Of a stretch of DNA of 11,505 nucleotides, positions 6,072 to 11,505 are shown one piece after another (position 1 is the first letter of the stretch; every line of letters begins with the position of its first letter). This DNA is from Bacillota bacterium (GTDB lineage: Bacteria; Bacillota_E; Sulfobacillia; Sulfobacillales; Sulfobacillaceae): NCBI GenBank assembly GCA_021802375.1, contig JAKAAL010000060.1, forward strand, positions 1-11,505, given 5' to 3'. The translations under genes and the position numbers were made by a program. Under the pieces are notes generated by a model that worked only from the letters and a program-made list of their open reading frames with translations, was not told where the DNA came from and did no database searches.

Positions 6072-7037
6072 TCATTCACCGGCGCTTAGGGCAGCCAGTA
6101 GCATCAGCAACCCGCCCGCTAAAGCGGCACCCAGACCGACAACCGCCTGCCCCTCATCCCGTAACGCCTGGTTAATTGCAGATTGTACGGTTTGTACGAT
6201 GGTAGCTGGTTGATCCAGTTCTAGCAACTGGCAGCGCAACTGCCATTCACCGGGCAAAACCGTGCCGGCTTCTTGATATAGAATCGAACGGCGCTTCAGT
6301 TGGTCAGCGAGTCTCAGGTCATTGAGGATGGCCACATCCGCTCCCCCCCGACGGGTGAATAAGCCAATAACCAAGAGGCTTTGGTCCATAGCACGGCGCC
6401 GGGTAGGATCGTCCTCATCGCGGGCAACGACGGTACGAAAGCCGACATTCTCAAGAGATAGAGCCATCTGCCGCGCTAATGGAATATCAACCGCCGCAGT
6501 GACCAAAACAATACGTTTTTGCGTCCGTGGCTGGTGTTGCACACGAAACACCAAGGGCCAACTCCATTCCATTTGCGGTGCTAAGGCCACGCGCGTTTGT
6601 GCATCCAGCCATTGTCCATAAAATCCGATATAGAGCTCGTGCTCGCCCAGCGGTTGCGATGGGGGTACGGACAGTGTCACCGGCTTGCAGCGGTGTGATT
6701 TCCCCGGCTCCAATAAAACCGGCTCATGCCACGAAAGCCACTGCTGTTGCGCGTGCAACCACGCGGGTGCTATCCCGGCCTGAGCAATCAACCAGGGCGT
6801 CACTCCGTTATTAGTCACGGTCATTTGCAGTACGTGAGATCGACCAGGCAGCAGATAAAGCTCGTTGGGATTAGGGGTGACGGTGACCGTCCACCCATTG
6901 GCGGGAAATTTCGATGTTTCGGACCGCAAGCGTGCAGCCACCTTGTAGACGGTACTCTTTTTGAAGCCCTGCGACACAACGTCGGCCGGACTGTGGCCGT
7001 TCGCTAACAACGCGGCAATTTGGTCCTCGACTGCCAT
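6072..7037 (-). CDS. HTH / beta-sandwich / TIR-like / membrane-helix protein
   Basis: I start this 321-aa protein at ATG 7037, where GGAGG stands 7 nt upstream; an in-frame GTG at 7055 would add six residues. From this start: residues 4-38 form a homeodomain-like helix-turn-helix (VEDQIAALL..GHSPADVV onward); about 55-165 is beta-rich with NPNELYLLPGRSHVLQMTVT, like an Ig-type or NEW3/CARDB-type sandwich; about 173-295 is alternating alpha/beta beginning RIVLVTAAVDIPLARQMALS, with SLLVIGLF and ILNDLRLADQLKRRSILY, in the order of a TIR or related Rossmann fold; and 298-318 is an Ala/Gly/Leu membrane helix. At the place of the TIR catalytic Glu the sequence reads N-D, so NAD hydrolase activity is uncertain. 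It is the first gene after the 7072-7100 promoter and is followed at 28 bp by the glycine-zipper gene. Function unknown; sensing or defence is inference. The TIR-like assignment is structural pattern-reading, not a match. Confidence 0.8.
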   Translation of the reverse strand: MAVEDQIAALLANGHSPADVVSQGFKKSTVYKVAARLRSETSKFPANGWTVTVTPNPNELYLLPGRSHVLQMTVTNNGVTPWLIAQAGIAPAWLHAQQQWLSWHEPVLLEPGKSHRCKPVTLSVPPSQPLGEHELYIGFYGQWLDAQTRVALAPQMEWSWPLVFRVQHQPRTQKRIVLVTAAVDIPLARQMALSLENVGFRTVVARDEDDPTRRRAMDQSLLVIGLFTRRGGADVAILNDLRLADQLKRRSILYQEAGTVLPGEWQLRCQLLELDQPATIVQTVQSAINQALRDEGQAVVGLGAALAGGLLMLLAALSAGE

Positions 7038-7071
7038 GCTCATCCCTCCGTCCACATAAGTCCATGGTTTT

Positions 7072-7100
7072 ATAATAGACTACGATAGACTCTTTGTCAA
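7072..7100 (-). promoter_or_regulatory. Near-consensus sigma-A promoter for the TIR-like operon
   Basis: Minus strand: TTGACA (7100-7095), a 17-nt spacer, and TATTAT (7077-7072) form an almost perfect promoter, with a start near 7065 and a leader of about 28 nt. The spacer holds a 7-bp direct repeat AGTCTAT-CGT-AGTCTAT, the second copy running into the -10, a plausible operator. The -35 overlaps the stop codon of the 65-aa gene upstream. Confidence 0.85.
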
Positions 7101-7294
7101 AGGGGTGTTTTGGCTATTTCTTTTTGCCGTGGGTTTGGCTCATTATTGATGTCATTATCTAGGCAGTGCTGAGGGTAACCCCGGAGAACCAGCGGGGGTA
7201 AGGGCTTCGGCATAGTTCTGCTAACCCGCACGGTGGATGCGCAAGAGCCAAGAGTACGTCCCAGTTGTTCGGACGTGTTGGGGGATTTTGCCAT
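7097..7294 (-). CDS. 65-aa hypothetical protein with strong initiation signals
   Basis: ATG 7294 has GGAGGG 8-9 nt upstream; the open frame extends to 7459 but without start signals. The product is polar, Pro/Arg/Thr-rich, with two Cys (C18, C44) and a hydrophilic Asn/Pro/Lys tail (residues 45-63). There is no membrane helix and I recognise no family. It is preceded by a hairpin-rich leader and its own promoter (7442-7470), and its stop overlaps the -35 of the next operon. It could be a real small protein, or mainly a carrier for the structured RNA leader. Confidence 0.45.
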   Translation of the reverse strand: MAKSPNTSEQLGRTLGSCASTVRVSRTMPKPLPPLVLRGYPQHCLDNDINNEPNPRQKEIAKTPL

Positions 7295-7435
7295 AGTTAA
7301 TTCCCTCCAAAAATAGAAGCGAGAGCCGGTGTGGCGGCTCTCGGTGGTCGTTAGCGTTCCATGCCCGAGTGAAGAGGTGCTCGGGATCATGACACGGAAG
7401 GCGGGACGCCTTAGCGCACGAAAAAAAGCCCTTGG
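7295..7435 (-). promoter_or_regulatory. Structured 5' leader with three consecutive hairpins
   Basis: Between the predicted start near 7435 and the 65-aa gene there are three stems: AAGGCG-GGA-CGCCTT (7398-7412), CCCGAG/CTCGGG (7364-7369/7380-7385), and a 9-bp stem CGAGAGCCG/CGGCTCTCG (7320-7328/7335-7343). On the minus strand the last is followed by CTTCTATTTTT, then directly by the ribosome binding site. The last hairpin plus T-run looks like an attenuator, and the whole leader could be a regulatory RNA. It matches no riboswitch or T-box that I can name. Confidence 0.45.
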
Positions 7436-7441
7436 GGGCAA

Positions 7442-7470
7442 ATTATAAGCGGGGCTCACCCCACGTTCAA
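7442..7470 (-). promoter_or_regulatory. Promoter of the structured leader and 65-aa gene
   Basis: Minus strand: TTGAAC (7470-7465), exactly 17 nt, and consensus TATAAT (7447-7442). The spacer contains GGGGTGAGCCCC, a short inverted repeat between the two hexamers that may be an operator. Confidence 0.7.
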
Positions 7471-7517
7471 GAAAGCCTCGGTTCCCTTTCCCTCAAGAGG
7501 ATGGGATTCGCACCTTG

Positions 7518-7814
7518 TTAAAGGTAGTCCTCTCGAGGGGGACTAAAACTGTTAATATCGATAGTATCTTCGAGAGCCACGGCAGAATGTTCCTGATTCG
7601 GAGGGATTACCAAAGAATCTCTAGGGCGCAACACGATGTCCTTCCCTTCCAGGGTATAACGTAAGCCGCCAGACACAATATAGCTGGATTGTTCATGCAT
7701 GTGCCTGTGTGTGGGGACCACGGCTCCTGCCTGAAATGTGAACCGTACGACCATAAGGTTCTCGCCGGTGGCCAGAGATTCTCTCCATACTCCTTCCGTC
7801 ACGGGTATTTTCAC
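7518..7814 (-). CDS. Small single-domain cupin protein
   Basis: This is a 98-aa beta-barrel protein of the cupin 2 type. Motif 1 is GAVVPTHRHMHEQSSYIVSG (30-49), with H36, H38 and E41 or Q42 as metal ligands. Motif 2 is DSLVIPPNQEHSAV (66-79), with H76 as the last ligand. The HEQ variant is common in small cupins, including KdgF-like proteins. A bound divalent metal is likely, but the substrate cannot be told; roles range from isomerase or dioxygenase to ligand-binding. I start at GTG 7814 because AAGGTGG stands 7 nt upstream. The in-frame ATG further up (7847) lacks such a site. Nothing links it functionally to its neighbours, and no promoter is obvious in 7815-7986. Confidence 0.85.
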   Translation of the reverse strand: MKIPVTEGVWRESLATGENLMVVRFTFQAGAVVPTHRHMHEQSSYIVSGGLRYTLEGKDIVLRPRDSLVIPPNQEHSAVALEDTIDINSFSPPREDYL

Positions 7815-7986
7815 ATTTATCCCACCTTTCGGTTTTAACATCTGCAAACTTATTCCGCTAGGATTACTTCTCCTAACACATCACTTTCGTGGTACTATTT
7901 TTATCCATCACCGATCACATGCTCCTTTCCATGTCGTCGATCCAGAGCTTGTGTTCGCAACCCCATTCTACATCACCCCGGTTACA

Positions 7987-8386
7987 TTACGGGGTTTGAC
8001 GCACTGCCCGTTGCAGGGTCGCAAGGGCGATTCCCACTTCTTTGGCCGCCCTGCGGTAACTTTTCTCGCCTGATCGGACCTGTTGCACTGCCCGTGTCAG
8101 AGCCCTCGCACGTTGGGGATCGTCTGTGACTTTTGGTCGGCCTATTTGTTTTCCTTCCCTTTTAGCCCGTTCCATCCTCGCTGTCACCCGTTCCCGAATA
8201 AGCTCCAACTCAAACTCGGCCAAACTCGCTAACAGATTCAGGACCAATCGGCCTAACGCCGTGGTGGTGTCAAATCCTTCTTGGGTGCTCAAGAATCCCA
8301 CATTCAGGGGGTCCCACACGGCTAACGTGTCGTGCATGTGCTTCACCGACCGAAAAGCCCGGTCGAGCTAAAAAACCAAGATGCGC
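7987..8386 (-). pseudogene. 5'-truncated serine recombinase
   Basis: The frame from LDRAFRSVKHMHDTLAVWDP to the C-terminal SYRRAAKEVGIALATLQRAV corresponds to residues 76-198 of the intact recombinase at 4805-5410, with most residues identical. The codon for the lysine before LDRAFR is TAG (8370-8368). A few more codons of homology (ILVF) can be read beyond it, then similarity stops at about 8384-8387, at the edge of the palindrome at 8387-8417. The catalytic serine region is missing, so no active enzyme can be made. An internal ATG (8346) could only yield the helix E and DNA-binding part. The lost half is nowhere else in the window. Confidence 0.9.
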
Positions 8387-8417
8387 CAACTGAACACAAG
8401 GGCCTTGTGTTCAGTTG
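8387..8417. repeat. 31-bp perfect palindrome at the recombinase breakpoint
   Basis: CAACTGAACACAAGG (8387-8401), one central G, and CCTTGTGTTCAGTTG (8403-8417) are exact inverted arms. The palindrome sits where homology to the serine recombinase ends. It contains TGAACACA and its complement, a motif repeated around the tyrosine recombinase promoter (8547-8578). It could be a recombinase core site or element terminus. Confidence 0.8.
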
Positions 8418-8521
8418 AGGAGCCACCCTCGCACATCGCTCCAAGCGTTGGTGTACGGTCATTTCGGGGATCAATTGAGATCCTGGCCGTGCGGTGCCGG
8501 ACATTTTTCTGGCCGAACAAG

Positions 8522-8551
8522 ACACAACGGCCTATAGGCATACCGTTGTGT
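8522..8551. repeat. 9-bp inverted repeat upstream of the tyrosine recombinase
   Basis: ACACAACGG (8522-8530) and CCGTTGTGT (8543-8551) are perfect inverted arms around a 12-nt spacer that itself begins with CCTATAGG. The right arm overlaps the TGTGTTCA operator-like element, so two symmetric sites are interlocked just upstream of the -10. Confidence 0.65.
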
Positions 8552-8578
8552 TCACTTATAATGAGGGGTATGAACACA
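8547..8578 (+). promoter_or_regulatory. Promoter for a leaderless transcript, inside an inverted repeat
   Basis: Consensus TATAAT (8557-8562) lies 7 nt before ATG 8570, exactly where transcription should start, so the message is probably leaderless. The best -35 is TAGGCA (8535-8540), 4 of 6 consensus with a 16-nt spacer. TGTGTTCA (8547-8554) and TGAACACA (8571-8578) flank the -10 symmetrically, an arrangement suited to autoregulation by a protein that binds this motif. Confidence 0.6.
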
Positions 8579-9139
8579 GTCGAACCGATCCGGTCCAAAG
8601 AGCAAATTGCCGCCATGAAAAAAATCTTGATCGCCACCAATCTCCGCGATGCCGCCTGGTTTAGCGTCGGGATTAATACCGGACTGCGGATCAGCGATGT
8701 GTTGGCTTTGCGCCTTGGCGATGTGCGGCGCACCAAGACCCAATGGCAGGATCGCATTGTGGTGGTCGAACACAAAACCGGCAAGCGCAAAGACTTTCCC
8801 CTGAATGCCAGTGTCAAGCAGATCGTGGGCACCTATCTGGCGACGCGCCCCGAGGCGGTTCTGAGTGATCCGTTGTTTCCGTCGCGCTCGGGCGGGGGCC
8901 CCCTCCAACGGGGTCAGGCGTGGGCCATTTTGCATCGGGCGGCCCGACTCGCCGGGATCACCGATCCCATTGGCACCCACACTTTGCGCAAGACGTTTGG
9001 TTACTGGGCCTGGCGCTCTGGGGTAGATCTGGCCATCATCCAAGATTTGTTGAATCACAGCAGCCCCGGCACGACTTTGGCCTACATCGGCATTCGCCGC
9101 GAGGATCGGGATGCCGTGTATTTGGGGCTGAATTTGTGA
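8570..9139 (+). CDS. Catalytic-domain-only tyrosine recombinase
   Basis: This 189-aa protein carries the complete catalytic set of the phage integrase/XerD family: R40 in TGLRISDVL, K69 in EHKTGKRK, H137 and R140 in HTLRKTFG, H163 in LNHSS, and nucleophile Y172 in TTLAYIG. Such enzymes cut DNA through a 3'-phosphotyrosine and exchange strands via a Holliday junction. The usual N-terminal SAM-like DNA-binding domain is missing; full-size enzymes are about 300 aa. I start at ATG 8570, the likely leaderless start; GAGGGG lies only 1 nt upstream, too close to act as a ribosome binding site, and ATG 8561 overlaps the -10. The open frame extends upstream to 8381 but runs through palindromic DNA. 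The gene is clearly more GC-rich than its neighbours, which points to separate acquisition. Confidence 0.92.
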   Translation: MNTVEPIRSKEQIAAMKKILIATNLRDAAWFSVGINTGLRISDVLALRLGDVRRTKTQWQDRIVVVEHKTGKRKDFPLNASVKQIVGTYLATRPEAVLSDPLFPSRSGGGPLQRGQAWAILHRAARLAGITDPIGTHTLRKTFGYWAWRSGVDLAIIQDLLNHSSPGTTLAYIGIRREDRDAVYLGLNL

Positions 9140-9142
9140 GGT

Positions 9143-9574
9143 TTACTGTTCGGATTCATCCACCCATGAACACATGTCAGGACTGATTATCCTGGGGGGC
9201 AAAAGATAGCCAGAAATAGCCCGAAATAGGTTAGCAATGGAATCACCAGGTGCTGATATCTCATCTTTTAAACTCAACACGACTTCCCCGTGTGTTTCGA
9301 CAAAAAGGCTGAACCGAGTCCGACCGACCTCAAGGTACGCCAGCCCCTCGACCGTGCGCCACTCAAAAGATACAGTCCCATTCGGGTTCGGGCCTATGTC
9401 AGGAACCGTCAAGTAGTCCACTGCGCATCGGACCATATAGCAACAATTTCTCCCGGTTTGTTCATGAATTTTATTAGCGCCGTCTCCGTCCCAATTGTCC
9501 GGCAAACTGCTAAAAATCTCGATTTCATCTAAGAGTTGTCGTAAATCAGTGATCGATGCCCATGTATCATTCAT
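9143..9574 (-). CDS. Uncharacterised protein with LPDNWDGDGA motif
   Basis: This is a 143-aa soluble protein. GGAGG stands 9 nt before ATG 9574; an in-frame ATG at 9580 is too close to it. Residues 21-35 read IFSSLPDNWDGDGAN, and FEWRTVEGLAYLEVGRTRFS follows further on. Proteins with a 'LP.NWDG.GA' start and a beta-rich 'G.v.leW......l.iEv' middle are a recurrent uncharacterised type in mobile regions of bacteria, with no biochemical role I can state. Its stop lies 4 bp from the end of the convergent tyrosine recombinase gene. A 10-bp direct repeat GTTTACTGTT brackets it (9141-9150 and 9671-9680). Confidence 0.75.
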   Translation of the reverse strand: MNDTWASITDLRQLLDEIEIFSSLPDNWDGDGANKIHEQTGRNCCYMVRCAVDYLTVPDIGPNPNGTVSFEWRTVEGLAYLEVGRTRFSLFVETHGEVVLSLKDEISAPGDSIANLFRAISGYLLPPRIISPDMCSWVDESEQ

Positions 9575-9708
9575 TGTCATTTCCCTCCTTGGCGGCTCAG
9601 CTCTTATTAATTTGGGGTATCCCTATTTCCTGATTAATCGGCCATTGTGTCTCCCTCAATGAACCGAGGCGTTTACTGTTAATCGGTGTCATCTGTAAGC
9701 CCTGACAC

Positions 9709-9725
9709 ACCCACTCAAAGTGGGT
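9709..9725. repeat. 7-bp inverted repeat ACCCACT-CAA-AGTGGGT
   Basis: A perfect compact hairpin lies in the 205-bp gap between the MFS gene end and the NWDG gene start. It could help terminate the MFS transcript on the minus strand, though no T-tract is present. No other feature is obvious in 9575-9779; a promoter for the NWDG gene is not clear. Confidence 0.4.
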
Positions 9726-9779
9726 TGACCATGTGTCTTGGGCTTAACACTACGCCCCCGGTACCTGCAGAAGATTTAC

Positions 9780-11027
9780 TCAGTGTTTTGTCGAACGCTG
9801 GGCTCCCCCCTTATTTAATACGAAAAGGGACGATATTATGCCCAGAACGGACAACACAGATAACACAAACCCTGTGATATGACCGCCCCAGATGCTTAGC
9901 AAGCTCCCAATGATGAGGTATCCGATGGCCCCCATACCCTGCGTTGTTGTCGACGTTATCGCATACACTCGACCCACAACATCCCCCGAAACTCTGCTGA
10001 CTCTGTATGTTAGATAGATGACCAAAAGCAATCCTTCACCGAATCCAAGAATCGCAGAACACCCAAAAACCACCGGGACCCAATGAGTCGTAGACAGAAG
10101 AATCGCACCGACAAACATTAGCACCTGCGCGCAAACTGCCGTTACCATACCTAAGTGGTTCGGTATTCTCGACCCAAGCAGAGTTCCCAGTAAAGAACCG
10201 ACCGCGTATATGCTCACCGAGACACCGACTTGTTCAGGCCCTCCGTGCAACGTCTTTAGCACGAAAAATGTTAAGGTAGGAATCAACGCAGCAAACGCCA
10301 AACGGTTGCTTCCCCACAATAACGTAATGGCCTTTAATACAGAGTCTTGTGCAACGGTTTTGAAACCCACACGCATTTCAGCAAAAAAATTTTTTCTTTC
10401 ACTCGACCTTTGCGGACTCTCGTTCCCAATACCACGTAAGCTAAATATCGATATCGCCGAAAATATAAAGGACAGTGCATCTAAGCCAATGGTATAAGAC
10501 GGACCGATCTTTGATGTCAATATACCAGCGATGGACGGGCCGAGAGCGTAGGCTGCACTTTCAATGGCTTCAAAATAACCGTTAGCGCGTCCGAGTTCTT
10601 CTGGGGCTACGATACGTGGAATCATTCCGGTGTAGGCGGCACCGAAAAACACCCCCAAAGTCCCACTCAGTATTGCCACAAAGACAACGACCGGCATAAT
10701 CGGCGCATGCATCAGTGTTGCCGCAGGGATCATAGCCATCAACACAGCTCTGCCAAATTCCGAGATGAGCATTATCATATTGCGATCCCATCGGTCTACC
10801 CAAACGCCGGCGGGTAGTCCCACGATGAACACAGGAGCAACTTCCAATGCGCCAACCAAACCCATGAGGAACCCTGATCCCGTGACAGTTAAAATGAGGA
10901 TGGGCAGCGCCACGGAAGTAACCGAATCACCAAAGTAAGACACCCCTTGCCCACTCAATAGAGATAAAAACCGTTTATTCGAAAATATTGATTTTTTAAC
11001 TCTGCTCACGTGCCCCTTCAACCTCAT
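9780..11027 (-). CDS. MFS efflux transporter (MFS_3-like)
   Basis: This 415-aa inner-membrane protein has about twelve hydrophobic helices, the length and layout of a major facilitator exporter. The loop 2-3 signature is clear: GLPAGVWVDRWDR (70-82, form GxxxGxxxDRxxR). The N-terminal opening FLSLLSGQGVSYFGDSVTSV matches the MFS_3 / EntS / macrolide-efflux (Mef) type, which expels drugs or siderophores by proton antiport. The second half carries GFGEGLLLVIYLTYRVSRVS (helix 10-11 region). ATG 11027 has no convincing ribosome binding site. GTG 11009 is preceded by AAGGGG at short spacing and would shorten the protein by six residues. No regulator gene is adjacent and the upstream region has only weak promoter-like sequences. 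Substrate unknown. Confidence 0.9.
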   Translation of the reverse strand: MRLKGHVSRVKKSIFSNKRFLSLLSGQGVSYFGDSVTSVALPILILTVTGSGFLMGLVGALEVAPVFIVGLPAGVWVDRWDRNMIMLISEFGRAVLMAMIPAATLMHAPIMPVVVFVAILSGTLGVFFGAAYTGMIPRIVAPEELGRANGYFEAIESAAYALGPSIAGILTSKIGPSYTIGLDALSFIFSAISIFSLRGIGNESPQRSSERKNFFAEMRVGFKTVAQDSVLKAITLLWGSNRLAFAALIPTLTFFVLKTLHGGPEQVGVSVSIYAVGSLLGTLLGSRIPNHLGMVTAVCAQVLMFVGAILLSTTHWVPVVFGCSAILGFGEGLLLVIYLTYRVSRVSGDVVGRVYAITSTTTQGMGAIGYLIIGSLLSIWGGHITGFVLSVLSVLGIISSLFVLNKGGAQRSTKH

Positions 11028-11505
11028 TTTGGTGTTTACTTATGGCGCATTGGCTCACTTGAGGAGTGTTTTAGGCATCAATTCACTTCCACAACACGAC
11101 TGGACCATGATACCAAAAATTTGAATGACCCTCGGATTGAACTCTGCTGCTGCCCGTTAGTCCACTAATAACGACCTGATCATAGTGTATACGACCGCTA
11201 TCAGCTACGCTCCAATCACCGCAGAATTCCCCACAATGGGCGTGGCGATCAATCCACAATACGGTTTGACATGCACTTGGAGGCTTTTGCGCTGTCCTGG
11301 AAGCCTTGAGGGACAAAGGTTTAAGGACAGCGCAAAAAGAATTTTCCCCCAATAATCCACGACGGGATGCGGTTTTGTGGGCACGGATTGACCGGGATCC
11401 GCAAAATTGACCCCAGACCGTCAACGATCGCAAAAAATGGTGCCAGGACAACAAAAACGGGCCACTCTTGGGTAAAATTATTGTAGTAGAGAATACCATT
11501 TCACC
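11028..11505. other. Gene-poor stretch with possible plus-strand relic
   Basis: There is no convincing intact gene here. A plus-strand frame from 11186 to the window edge reads protein-like (for example LRDKGLRTAQKEFSPNN and RRDAVLWARIDRDPQN), but it has TGA at 11267-11269 and at 11408-11410 and no start codon with a ribosome binding site. The opposite strand has a 138-codon open frame (11083-11499), which is rich in Ser, Arg, Cys, His and Trp and looks like a shadow. Confidence 0.4.
11285..11337. repeat. 13-bp perfect inverted repeat
   Basis: TTTTGCGCTGTCC (11285-11297) and GGACAGCGCAAAA (11325-11337) are exact inverted arms 27 nt apart, with a smaller CCTT/AAGG stem inside. It could be a large hairpin, a terminator for a neighbouring gene, or the inverted ends of a minute element. 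Confidence 0.75.

Noticed and set aside
7421..7440. Minus-strand GCCCCCAAGGGC followed by seven T as an intrinsic terminator
   Set aside because: The stem is only 4 bp and it lies at the predicted transcription start of the 7442-7470 promoter, so it cannot end that transcript. A weak role for upstream transcription is not excluded.
7500..7517. tRNA-like GGTGCGAATCCC on the minus strand
   Set aside because: No cloverleaf can be drawn; it abuts the cupin stop codon and lacks the other arms.
11083..11499. 138-codon open frame on the minus strand
   Set aside because: Its composition is unlike a natural protein and it has no ribosome binding site. The opposite strand reads better as coding sequence, although broken.
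1..11505. CRISPR arrays, rRNA or tRNA genes
   Set aside because: I see no regularly spaced direct repeats of suitable length and no tRNA or rRNA signatures on either strand.

Overview
The window looks like an accessory region from a Gram-positive (Firmicutes-type) chromosome or large plasmid. Start codons are repeatedly preceded by strong AGGAGG-type ribosome binding sites, several promoters are close to the sigma-A consensus, and the proteins have a Firmicutes flavour. An acidophile such as Sulfobacillus or Alicyclobacillus is my guess, not something the sequence proves. There is no housekeeping gene. The content is defence, recombination, small orphan proteins, an efflux pump and decayed genes.

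Layout. 1-1128 (+): the 3' end of a cut-off gene, a 73-aa protein resembling the N-terminal DNA-binding domain of a tyrosine recombinase, and an orphan gene with a strong ribosome binding site in the wrong frame. 1100-4437 (-): a compact restriction-modification cassette, transcribed as HNH nuclease, then PD-(D/E)XK nuclease, then Zn-ribbon DNA methyltransferase (COG1743/DUF1156-like). The last two overlap by GTGA. 4438-4804: a promoter region with inverted and direct repeats. 4805-5583 (-): a complete serine recombinase with a small coupled gene upstream, plus possible remnants of another gene. 5870-7100 (-): a self-contained two-gene unit with a near-consensus promoter, a 321-aa protein (HTH, beta-sandwich, TIR-like Rossmann domain, C-terminal membrane helix), a 43-aa glycine-zipper peptide, and a strong hairpin at the end. 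7097-7470 (-): a 65-aa gene behind a hairpin-rich leader with its own promoter. 7518-7814 (-): a small cupin. 7987-8386 (-): a second serine recombinase that has lost its N-terminal half. 8387-9139 (+): a GC-rich, catalytic-domain-only tyrosine recombinase, apparently leaderless, preceded by a 31-bp palindrome at the exact point where the serine recombinase homology ends. 9143-9574 (-): an uncharacterised NWDG-motif protein. 9780-11027 (-): an MFS exporter. 11028-11505: no convincing intact gene, but a large perfect inverted repeat.

The two serine recombinases lie in the same orientation and flank the TIR-like/glycine-zipper/cupin segment. This suggests, but does not prove, that the segment came in as a mobile module next to a restriction-modification island. 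The most interesting candidate for an undescribed system is the 5912-7037 pair: a TIR-like membrane-anchored protein followed at 28 bp by a membrane peptide with seven glycines spaced exactly four residues apart.
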